Source: an uncultured Zetaproteobacteria bacterium
GTDB lineage: Bacteria > Pseudomonadota > Zetaproteobacteria > Mariprofundales > Mariprofundaceae
Assembly (NCBI GenBank): GCA_913056285.1
Contig: CAJXNE010000076.1
Span: forward strand, 1 to 9,209
Length of the DNA stretch: 9,209 nt
Reading direction: 5' to 3'
The first letter of the stretch is position 1, and every line of letters begins with the position of its first letter. Both the position numbers and the translations under genes were made by a program. This document shows positions 1 through 5,588 of the stretch, piece by piece. Below the pieces are notes generated by a model, which was not told where the DNA came from, made no database searches, and worked only from the letters and a program-made list of their open reading frames with translations.

Positions 1-25
1 CAAAATGACTGATTCTATCATTTTG
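1..25. terminator. AT-rich hairpin downstream of hpnH
   Basis: Positions 1-8 (CAAAATGA) and 18-25 (TCATTTTG) are a perfect 8-bp inverted repeat around a 9-nt loop. It lies about 40 nt beyond the hpnH stop codon on the minus strand. It could be part of the hpnH 3' end or terminator, but any following T-tract would lie outside the window and the stem is AT-rich, so the call is weak. Confidence 0.3.
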
Positions 26-47
26 TTATTCAATCGTTGGGTAGTTG

Positions 48-67
48 TAGCGCGACTTGCGTCGCTA
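48..67 (-). terminator. Hairpin containing the hpnH stop codon
   Basis: On the minus strand TAG-CGAC (complement of 67-61) pairs with GTCG-CTA, leaving a 2-nt bulge (positions 51-52) and a GCAA loop, a GNRA-type tetraloop. The TAG stop of hpnH is inside the stem. No T-run follows directly, so this is a 3'-end structure rather than a classical intrinsic terminator. It may act together with the hairpin at 1-25 or simply protect the mRNA end. Confidence 0.3.
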
Positions 68-1180
68 TTCAGCTTCAACACTATGATCAACCCGAATAGG
101 GATGCTGCGCTTTTCTTCATACAATACCGGCAGTTCTTCCGCCATCGGACCATCCGTACGCGGACCGAACAAGGCGACTCGCAGCGCTTTCATGGGGTGC
201 TCGGTGGTATCACAGACTGCCGTGGGTTCATAACCACAATGTGCCATACAGTTTGCACATTTGGGATTGCGTCCGGTGCCATAACGATCCCAGTCGGTAT
301 CATCCATCAAGGACTGAAAACTGTCCGCATAGCCTTCATCGACCAGCAAATAACATGGTTTCTGCCAACCGAACACATTACGCGTCGGATTGCCCCATGC
401 TGTGCAATGGTAGCTCTGATTACCGGCCAGAAAGTCCAAAAACATGCTGGACTGGTTAAAAGCCCAGTTGATACCCTGTTTTTTCCGTTGCTTTTGTAAC
501 TTAAAAATATCTCTGAATAACTGTTTGGTTGCAGTGCGCTGCAAGAACACATCCTGTGCGGGCGCATGCTCATAACTGAATCCCGGCGAAACAGTGACGC
601 CTTCCACGCCAAGTCCCATCATTCTGTCAAAAAAATCAGCCGCCTCATCGGCTGATTCGCCCTGGAAAAAAGTGCAGTTCACAGTGACCCGGAACCCCTT
701 GACAATGGCAGCGCGGATAGCATCGACCGCCTGATCGAATACGCCGTCCTGACAGACAGACGCATCATGGCGAGCGCGCAAACCATCCAGATGAATCGAA
801 AAGGTCAAATATGGCGTAGGCTGATATTCGTCCATTTTCTTTTTCAACAACAGTGCATTGGTACACAGATACACGTATTTTTTACGCGCCACAATGCCCT
901 CGACAATTTGCGCCATATCTTTATGAATCAATGGCTCGCCACCGGCAATGGATACAATCGGTGCGCCGCACTCATCCACTGCGGTCAAACTATCTTCCAC
1001 GCTGAGCCGCTGGTTGAGTATGTCGTCAGGGTAATCGATTTTCCCGCAACCGGAACAGGCGAGATTGCAGCGAAATAACGGCTCCAGCATCAATACCAGC
1101 GGATAGCGTCGATTGCCACGTATCTTTTGCTGAACAATATAGCGCCCCACATGGAACTTCTGCTGAAGTGGAATACTCAT
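65..1180 (-). CDS. hpnH: HpnH, hopanoid radical SAM adenosyltransferase
   Basis: 371 aa. HpnH is the radical S-adenosylmethionine enzyme that adds a 5'-deoxyadenosyl group to diploptene to form adenosylhopane, the first step toward C35 extended bacteriohopanepolyols. Visible signs: the CxxxCxxC cluster motif reads CNLACSGC with C38, C42 and C45; the GGEP SAM-binding motif is at residues 80-83; a second cysteine group, CANCMAHCG (C308, C311, C315), and a GYEPTAV stretch are typical of the C-terminal part of this family. Length is normal and the frame is intact. The ATG at 1180 has GGAGG (complement of 1190-1194) 9 nt upstream. No other hopanoid gene is visible; the next gene downstream would lie left of the window. 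The upstream region carries an extended -10-like sequence and an element shared with the cytochrome b561 operon. Confidence 0.95.
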   Translation of the reverse strand: MSIPLQQKFHVGRYIVQQKIRGNRRYPLVLMLEPLFRCNLACSGCGKIDYPDDILNQRLSVEDSLTAVDECGAPIVSIAGGEPLIHKDMAQIVEGIVARKKYVYLCTNALLLKKKMDEYQPTPYLTFSIHLDGLRARHDASVCQDGVFDQAVDAIRAAIVKGFRVTVNCTFFQGESADEAADFFDRMMGLGVEGVTVSPGFSYEHAPAQDVFLQRTATKQLFRDIFKLQKQRKKQGINWAFNQSSMFLDFLAGNQSYHCTAWGNPTRNVFGWQKPCYLLVDEGYADSFQSLMDDTDWDRYGTGRNPKCANCMAHCGYEPTAVCDTTEHPMKALRVALFGPRTDGPMAEELPVLYEEKRSIPIRVDHSVEAE

Positions 1181-1264
1181 GTAAACAGGCCTCCAGGTGG
1201 CAAGTTAAAACATCAATCCGAACTTTTTGTCGCAAAGCATCGGATGACATTACGACTTGCGGCC

Positions 1265-1273
1265 ATATTAACA
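1265..1273 (-). promoter_or_regulatory. Candidate extended -10 promoter of hpnH
   Basis: On the minus strand this reads TGTTAATAT, a TGn extended -10 followed by TAATAT, about 85 nt upstream of the hpnH start. No good -35 hexamer is seen 17 nt further up, which is acceptable for extended -10 promoters. It overlaps the end of the shared 29-nt element. Judged by eye only. Confidence 0.35.
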
Positions 1274-1296
1274 TGAAACAAACCTGCGCGTTAGCA
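1268..1296 (-). repeat. Shared upstream element, hpnH copy
   Basis: On the minus strand this reads TGC-T-AACGCG-CAG followed by GTTTGTTTCATGTTAA. The last 16 nt are identical to 2430-2445 on the plus strand, and the preceding TGC-x-AACGCG block is also shared, with a 2-3 nt difference between the two blocks. It points toward hpnH, with its near edge 87 nt upstream of the start codon. It is a candidate promoter or operator module, or the trace of a small duplication. Confidence 0.55.
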
Positions 1297-1424
1297 GATG
1301 TGGACGAGCATCAAATATATGAATCAAACGAGGTATGAGATGATGAAGGGTTGGTCTTTCTCCGCGATAGCGGCTTAGTCCAACAAGTGAATTGGAGCAC
1401 AAAAAAACGGCCGGTTATGCTTGG

Positions 1425-2303
1425 TTAATACTTACATTTTTGCAGTAATTGCCACAGGCGTTCGCTGACCGGGCCCATGGGTTCATCGGCGCGGCGGAAC
1501 AGATACATATCGATTTTCAATGGCTCCAACTGCTTGCCAGATAAAACCAGTAACCGGCCATCAGCCAGCTCTTCGGCGACACGGTGGCGGGGCATGCGCC
1601 CCCAGGCCGAACCGGATAAAATCATACGCTTCTTCATATCGAAATCGTTGACCAGCCATTGGGAGGCGCCTTCGAGTACGCCGGCGCTTTGTCGGGGTTG
1701 ATTGCGACTGGTATCGCGCACCACGACCTGAACATATTGCTCCAGATCAGCGACCCCGATGGCGGGGTATCGTGTCGCCAATGGGAAGTCTGCAGAAATT
1801 ACGCTGACCATTTCAGTCGAACTCAGACGTACTTCTTCAAGGTGGCCCATCGGCATCAATCGTTCGGCAATGGCGAAATCGACATCTCTATCCTGCAAAC
1901 GCTCCAGCGTTCCACCCATGTTTTCAATTTGCAGGCTCATGCGAGTCGCAGGCGCGGATTCGGAAATCTGTTTGATTACATCCAGTATCTGCTCCACCGG
2001 CGCAATCGCGCTCAGTGCAATGGATATTTCTGATTCTTCGCCCTGTGCAAAATGGCTGGCGATATTGGAAAATTCTTCACTGCGGGAAAGCAGGCTGCGT
2101 GCTTTGCCGTAGAGCACCTGTCCCTGTGTCGTTAGCACCGGACGGTAGCCAGCACGGTCAAACAGCGACAGGCCAAGCTCATGTTCCAGATTTTTGATGG
2201 CGATACTAATGGCCGACTGGCTACGAAATAACGATTCTGCGGCGGCATGAAAGCCGCCGGTTTCGACGACTGCACATAAGGCGCGCAACTGTTCCAATGT
2301 CAT
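1425..2303 (-). CDS. LysR-type transcriptional regulator (YhaJ-like)
   Basis: 292 aa, normal for LysR-type regulators. The N-terminal winged helix-turn-helix covers roughly residues 1-60: it opens MTLEQLRALCAVVETGGF, has the recognition-helix region QSAISIAIKNLEHELG (residues 29-44), then LFDR and TTQG. Residues ~91-292 form the periplasmic-binding-like effector domain. The spacing and wording of segments such as the Leu-Glu-x-Leu-Gln-Asp-Arg-Asp-Val-Asp-Phe-Ala-Ile-Ala stretch and the late ELADGRLLVLS stretch recall YhaJ of E. coli, which responds to aromatic or quinone metabolites; that link is inference. The gene is divergent from the cytochrome b561 operon, so autoregulation and control of that operon are plausible, as is control of the redox cluster further right. 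No clear Shine-Dalgarno precedes the ATG at 2303, but this start matches the normal LysR N-terminus. Confidence 0.93.
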   Translation of the reverse strand: MTLEQLRALCAVVETGGFHAAAESLFRSQSAISIAIKNLEHELGLSLFDRAGYRPVLTTQGQVLYGKARSLLSRSEEFSNIASHFAQGEESEISIALSAIAPVEQILDVIKQISESAPATRMSLQIENMGGTLERLQDRDVDFAIAERLMPMGHLEEVRLSSTEMVSVISADFPLATRYPAIGVADLEQYVQVVVRDTSRNQPRQSAGVLEGASQWLVNDFDMKKRMILSGSAWGRMPRHRVAEELADGRLLVLSGKQLEPLKIDMYLFRRADEPMGPVSERLWQLLQKCKY

Positions 2304-2318
2304 GTAGGCTATGATAAA

Positions 2319-2337
2319 TGATTCGTTTTATAAATCA
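2319..2337. promoter_or_regulatory. Candidate LysR box (TGATT-N9-AATCA)
   Basis: A 5-bp perfect inverted repeat, TGATT and AATCA separated by 9 nt, contains the T-N11-A core typical of LysR-type operators. It lies 15 nt upstream of the LysR start codon, where autorepression is common, and about 120 nt upstream of the cytochrome b561 start. The intergenic region is AT-rich, so chance occurrence is possible. Confidence 0.35.
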
Positions 2338-2401
2338 AGACTATCAATTATTCATGCTTTTAATCAATCATCATCGCCATAGTATCTCGGCTGTTCCAAG
2401 T

Positions 2402-2428
2402 AAACGCGTATGGACTATGCAAACGCGT
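2402..2428. repeat. Direct repeat AAACGCGT x2
   Basis: The octamer AAACGCGT occurs at 2402-2409 and again at 2421-2428, 19 nt from start to start, which puts the copies nearly on the same DNA face. The second copy is the front part of the shared element at 2418-2445. The arrangement suits binding by a dimeric regulator upstream of the cytochrome b561 gene, but no regulator is identified. Confidence 0.4.
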
Positions 2429-2445
2429 TGTTTGTTTCATGTTAA
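2418..2445 (+). repeat. Shared upstream element, cytochrome b561 copy
   Basis: Reads TGC-A-AACGCG-TT followed by GTTTGTTTCATGTTAA, the plus-strand counterpart of the minus-strand element at 1268-1296. It ends only 15 nt before the cytochrome b561 start codon, directly ahead of its ribosome binding site. That is too close for its TGTTAACGA part to be the -10 of a leadered transcript. An operator or an upstream promoter overlapped by a repressor site is more likely than a simple shared promoter. Confidence 0.55.
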
Positions 2446-2460
2446 CGAACCGGAGAGGCA

Positions 2461-3033
2461 ATGCTGCGTAATACATCCACATCGTACGGACTCGTATCGA
2501 TTGCTCTGCACTGGCTGATGGCGCTTGCCCTGTTCGGCATGTTTGCGCTGGGTTACTGGATGACCACCCTCACCTACTATGATCGCTGGTATCACGATGC
2601 GCCGGAAATACACAAGGGGATCGGCATCCTTCTATTACTGTTGTTGATCTTCCGCGTCCTGTGGCGCATGATCACCACGCGCCCGAAACTGATGGGAGCG
2701 TGGTGGGAGCAAATCGTGTCATTGGGCGTGCATCGTCTGCATTATGTGCTGATGTTTACGGTGGTGATTTCCGGTTACCTGATTCCAACGGCTGAAGGGG
2801 TCGGTATTGATGTGTTCGGCCTGTTCACGATGCCGGCCACGTTTACCTTCGACAAACATCAGGCTGATCTGGTTGGAAAAATACATTGGGCTGCAGCCTG
2901 GGCCCTGATCGGCCTGGCCGGATTGCATGCGGCAGCGGCGCTGAAACACCACTGGATTGATAAAGACATGACGTTGTTGCGTATGCTGGGAATATCTCAA
3001 AAAAAACCAAGGAGAGTAAAACATGATATTTAA
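2461..3033 (+). CDS. Cytochrome b561 family membrane protein (YceJ/CybB-like)
   Basis: 190 aa, the usual size for bacterial cytochrome b561. Four hydrophobic spans are visible at about residues 12-32, 52-70, 93-111 and 141-160. Histidines H17, H51, H142 and H156 fall where this family places its two pairs of haem b ligands, so it should be a di-haem inner membrane protein passing electrons to or from quinones. The ATG follows GGAG at 2452-2455 with a 5-nt gap. The gene overlaps the next gene, yceI, by 11 bp; its Lys/Arg-rich C-terminus is encoded across the yceI ribosome binding site, implying co-translation. The cytochrome b561-YceI pairing matches yceJ-yceI in E. coli. The substrate cannot be read from sequence. 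Confidence 0.92.
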   Translation: MLRNTSTSYGLVSIALHWLMALALFGMFALGYWMTTLTYYDRWYHDAPEIHKGIGILLLLLLIFRVLWRMITTRPKLMGAWWEQIVSLGVHRLHYVLMFTVVISGYLIPTAEGVGIDVFGLFTMPATFTFDKHQADLVGKIHWAAAWALIGLAGLHAAAALKHHWIDKDMTLLRMLGISQKKPRRVKHDI

Positions 3034-3610
3034 AACACTGATTGCGGCGGCGCTATTGATGGTCGCATCCATGCCGGCTAACGCCGAGCAATACAATTTC
3101 GACATCAAGGGGCAACACGCCTTTATCCAGTTCAAGGTGAAACATTTGGGTTTTAGCTGGATACTCGGTTCATTCCGCACCTTTAACGGTCATTTCTCTT
3201 ATGATGAACGCAAACCCGAAAAAAACAGCGTCAGCGTCAGCATTGATACGGCTAGTCTTGATACCAACCATGCCGAACGTGATAAACACCTGCGTAGCGC
3301 AGACTTCTTCGATGTGGACGCGTATCCCAAGGCGACATTTACCAGTACATCCTATGAATCTACCGGCAAGAAAACCGGCGTCCTGAAGGGGAAGCTGACA
3401 CTGCACGGCGTCACCAAAGATATTGCTATTGCGGTCACCCAGATCGGCGCCGGCCCCGATCCGTGGGGCGGTTACCGGCGCGGATTTGAAGGGCATACGA
3501 CGTTGCACTTGTCCGATTACAGAATGAAAAAATCCGGTATGCTCGGCGCTGTAGCTGAAAACGTAGAGTTATTCCTGTCTATCGAAGGCTTACGCACCAA
3601 ACTGCTTTAA
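3023..3610 (+). CDS. yceI: YceI family periplasmic lipocalin-like protein
   Basis: 195 aa. YceI proteins are small secreted beta-barrels that bind polyisoprenoid chains such as quinones or prenyl diphosphates. Residues 1-21 form a signal peptide (a short basic start, a hydrophobic core, ending in ANA before EQYNFD), so the mature protein is periplasmic. Family signs include HAFIQFKVKHLGFS (residues 32-45), the stretch around DTNHAERDKHLRSADFFD (80-97), and the later PKATFTS and LTLHGVTK segments. AAGGAG at 3009-3014 precedes the ATG by 8 nt. It overlaps the end of the cytochrome b561 gene; together they may form an envelope module for quinone handling or redox stress. Confidence 0.95.
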   Translation: MIFKTLIAAALLMVASMPANAEQYNFDIKGQHAFIQFKVKHLGFSWILGSFRTFNGHFSYDERKPEKNSVSVSIDTASLDTNHAERDKHLRSADFFDVDAYPKATFTSTSYESTGKKTGVLKGKLTLHGVTKDIAIAVTQIGAGPDPWGGYRRGFEGHTTLHLSDYRMKKSGMLGAVAENVELFLSIEGLRTKLL

Positions 3611-3632
3611 AATCAACCAAAGGAGCAATCAC

Positions 3633-3986
3633 ATGAAAAAAACTATCATTATATCTACTGCCATGCTGGCATTCATTGCTACACCGGCAATGGCTGACGG
3701 CATGGGGCATCACTGTGGCATGCATGGCATGCTTAAGCAGGCTGATGCAAATCATGACGGCAAGACAACCAAGTCCGAATTTATGGCTGCTGCAACCCAA
3801 CGGGCGGAAAAACGCTTTGCCCATATGGACGCCAATAACGATGGGGTGCTGGATGAGAAAGACCATCAGGCGTATTTTGATAAGATCGATGCCAATCACG
3901 ATGGCTCGATCAGCCGGGATGAATTCACCGCATTTCACAAGCAGATGCGTAAACAGCGCCACAAACAGGGAGGCAAGCATGAGTAA
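3633..3986 (+). CDS. Secreted three-EF-hand calcium-binding protein
   Basis: 117 aa with a signal peptide of about 21 residues ending AMA before DGMG. Three EF-hand loops are visible: D38-E49 (DANHDGKTTKSE), D66-D77 (DANNDGVLDEKD, with Asp instead of Glu at position 12) and D86-E97 (DANHDGSISRDE). The mature N-terminus, DGMGHHCGMHGM, is unusually rich in His, Met and Cys and could bind a soft metal such as copper; that is inference. The C-terminus is basic. AGGAG at 3621-3625 lies 7 nt before the ATG. The gene lies 22 bp after yceI and overlaps the following CDGSH gene by 8 bp, so it is probably co-transcribed. Its function is unknown; calcium sensing or buffering in the periplasm fits. Confidence 0.88.
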   Translation: MKKTIIISTAMLAFIATPAMADGMGHHCGMHGMLKQADANHDGKTTKSEFMAAATQRAEKRFAHMDANNDGVLDEKDHQAYFDKIDANHDGSISRDEFTAFHKQMRKQRHKQGGKHE

Positions 3987-4215
3987 AGTAACGATTGCAG
4001 CTAAAGAACCAGCTGTTTTGAAGCTGGAACCGGGCACCTATTACTGGTGCGCCTGCGGGAAATCGAAGAATCAGCCATTTTGCGACGGCTCACATGAGGG
4101 TAGCGAATTCACGCCAACAGCGTTTGAAATTACCGAGGCAAGCAATGTCGCCCTGTGCCAGTGTAAACAGTCGAAAAACCCGCCCTTCTGCGATGGCACC
4201 CACGTAGAGCTATAA
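3979..4215 (+). CDS. Small tandem CDGSH-type iron-sulfur protein
   Basis: 78 aa with two CDGSH motifs. The first has C24, C26, C35 and H39 (CACGKSKNQPFCDGSH); the second has C60, C62, C71 and H75 (CQCKQSKNPPFCDGTH). Each three-Cys-one-His set should hold a redox-active 2Fe-2S cluster of the mitoNEET/MiNT type. There is no signal peptide or membrane span, so it is cytoplasmic. The ATG at 3979 was chosen over longer in-frame starts because it is preceded by AGGGAGG (3967-3973) with a 5-nt gap and because upstream codons lie inside the EF-hand gene. The overlap ATGAGTAA with the EF-hand stop implies translational coupling. Members of this family are linked to iron, sulfur and redox homeostasis. 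Confidence 0.92.
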   Translation: MSKVTIAAKEPAVLKLEPGTYYWCACGKSKNQPFCDGSHEGSEFTPTAFEITEASNVALCQCKQSKNPPFCDGTHVEL

Positions 4216-4224
4216 GTCGCCACG

Positions 4225-4292
4225 AAGGCGCAAAAACACACAGGGATTCAAAAACAGAAACACAGGTGATTGATCTGCTTTGCGCCTTTTTT
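4225..4292 (+). terminator. Long-loop inverted repeat with T6 tract
   Basis: AAGGCGCAAA at 4225-4234 and TTTGCGCCTT at 4279-4288 are perfect 10-bp complementary arms separated by 44 nt, and the right arm runs into six T's (4287-4292). It lies between the CDGSH gene and the nitroreductase fusion, where a terminator is expected. The loop is longer than in a classical intrinsic terminator, so it may be a terminator derived from a dispersed repeat. It leaves only about 20 nt before the next start codon, so the promoter of the next gene must overlap it or lie upstream, or the two units are read through. Confidence 0.45.
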
Positions 4293-4311
4293 GGTTAAAC
4301 AGGAGAATGGT

Positions 4312-5523
4312 ATGGCACAACAACGCATGAACGTGCAGGCGCCGGTTAAGCGCTTATTTGCTAAGCGCTGGAGCACGCGCGCTTTTAATCCGGATAAGCC
4401 GGTTGAAAAAGAGCAACTCGCCAGCTGTCTTGAGGCGGCGCGCTGGGCGCCATCCTGTTTCGGAGAACAGCCATGGCATTATATCATCGCCGACCGTTTT
4501 GCGGATGCGGAAAACTGGCACAAGGCGCTTGCCACATTGGCGCCAAAAAATCAGTTATGGGCGCGACATGCGCCGGTGTTGATTGTGGCTGTGGCCGAAC
4601 ACGCATTTTCCCACAACGGTAACCCGAATCGGTGGGCAGAGTATGATACTGGTCAGGCCACCATCTGCCTGTGCCTGCAAGCGATGCAACTGGGTTTGGC
4701 AACGCACCAAATGGGCGGCTTTGACGCCGATACATTGAAACAGCAACTGGCGATTCCTGAAACCATGCATGTTATGAGCGTCACGGCGCTGGGTTATCCG
4801 GGAGACGTGGCGGCGCTGGATGACGATTTCCAGCCCATGGAATCAGCCTCAAGAACGCGCAAGCCATTGCAGGAAATCGTGCATGCCGGCCTCTGGGGCG
4901 ATGCCTGGAAGCCGCCTGCTGCGGCTGGCTGGGAAGCGCGTTATCAGGAGACTTCGGTGGAGCGATTGCCATGGTTTCATCATGGGCTGGATGCTGATTT
5001 TGAACGTGCGCTGGCGCAGTCGGAACTGACGGAAGGGGCAGCACTCGATATTGGCTGTGGCCCCGGCACGCAAACCATCGCATTGGCTAAACGCGGCTTT
5101 ACTGTGACGGCTACCGATATATCGCACAGCGCTGTTGAATCGACCCTGCAGCTGGCTGAAGCAGAAAACGTGTCCATTACCTGTCATGTCGATGATGTGC
5201 TGGATTCCAGGCTGAGCGATCCGTTCGATCTGATTCTGGATCGTGGTATTTTCCACTGCTTTGATGAAAACGCTGACCAACAGGCCTATCTGGCCACGCT
5301 TAGACGCTTGCTGAAACCGCAAGGTTTATTGCTGCTCAAATGTTTCCACAAGGATGAAAAAAGCGAAATGGGGCCGCCTTGCCGTTATCATGAAACGGAT
5401 ATTCGCCGCTTGTTTGCAGATGGTTTCGAACTGATCGAGGCTCAAAACACATATTTTACGTCTGCCGCCATGGAAAAACCGCCCAAGGCGCTGTTCTGCA
5501 TCATAAGAAGACTTGCATCATAA
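4312..5523 (+). CDS. Nitroreductase-SAM methyltransferase fusion protein
   Basis: 403 aa from the ATG at 4312, chosen because AGGAG at 4301-4305 lies 6 nt upstream; an in-frame TTG at 4270 would add 14 residues from the terminator region. Residues ~10-200 are a flavin nitroreductase domain: RWSTRAF (19-25) is the usual FMN phosphate-binding start, then ARWAPSCFGEQPW (43-55), and RKPLQEIV...GLWG (183-196) is the usual C-terminus. Residues ~204-400 are a class I methyltransferase: motif I DIGCGPGTQT (246-255), acidic end of strand 2 at D269, and DLILDRGIFHCF (306-317). The linker is only a few residues. Expected chemistry is NAD(P)H-dependent reduction of nitro, quinone or related groups coupled to methylation, but the substrate is unknown. 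It is first in the redox operon. Its stop codon lies in a 17-bp tandem repeat. A sequencing-made fusion is unlikely, since both domains share one clean frame. Confidence 0.9.
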   Translation: MAQQRMNVQAPVKRLFAKRWSTRAFNPDKPVEKEQLASCLEAARWAPSCFGEQPWHYIIADRFADAENWHKALATLAPKNQLWARHAPVLIVAVAEHAFSHNGNPNRWAEYDTGQATICLCLQAMQLGLATHQMGGFDADTLKQQLAIPETMHVMSVTALGYPGDVAALDDDFQPMESASRTRKPLQEIVHAGLWGDAWKPPAAAGWEARYQETSVERLPWFHHGLDADFERALAQSELTEGAALDIGCGPGTQTIALAKRGFTVTATDISHSAVESTLQLAEAENVSITCHVDDVLDSRLSDPFDLILDRGIFHCFDENADQQAYLATLRRLLKPQGLLLLKCFHKDEKSEMGPPCRYHETDIRRLFADGFELIEAQNTYFTSAAMEKPPKALFCIIRRLAS

Positions 5524-5548
5524 AAAGATCCGCATCATAAGAAAAACG
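5498..5548. repeat. 17-bp tandem repeat x3 across the fusion stop codon
   Basis: Three head-to-tail units start at 5498, 5515 and 5532, each beginning GCATCATAA, with tails GAAGACTT, AAAGATCC and GAAAAACG. Because 17 is not a multiple of 3, the first unit reads as Ile-Ile-Arg-Arg codons while the second supplies the in-frame TAA stop at 5521-5523. The third is noncoding. The tails have diverged, so the array is not freshly made. Confidence 0.85.
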
Positions 5549-5588
5549 TAACCAGAAAGGCAATACAGACAATACTACAGGAGCAACA

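Noticed and set aside
1273..1338. A 21-codon plus-strand ORF starting ATGAAACAAACC in the hpnH-LysR gap
   Set aside because: It has no ribosome binding site, no recognisable features, and its start lies inside the shared upstream element read on the other strand.
1362..1373. Small hairpin CCGC-GATA-GCGG
   Set aside because: Only 4-bp arms, with no position or T-run that gives it a role.
1341..1379. A 12-codon plus-strand ORF (MMKGWSFSAIAA) preceded by a weak GAGG
   Set aside because: Too short to support as a gene; no hydrophobic leader pattern, attenuator or downstream partner on that strand.
1401..1424. A7 run next to CGGCCGG just past the LysR stop, read as a terminator on the minus strand
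   Set aside because: It gives a T7 tract but no convincing stem with a proper loop could be found before it.
3676..3978. Upstream in-frame extension of the CDGSH protein
   Set aside because: It lies wholly inside the EF-hand gene in another frame; the strong AGGGAGG before 3979 marks the real start.
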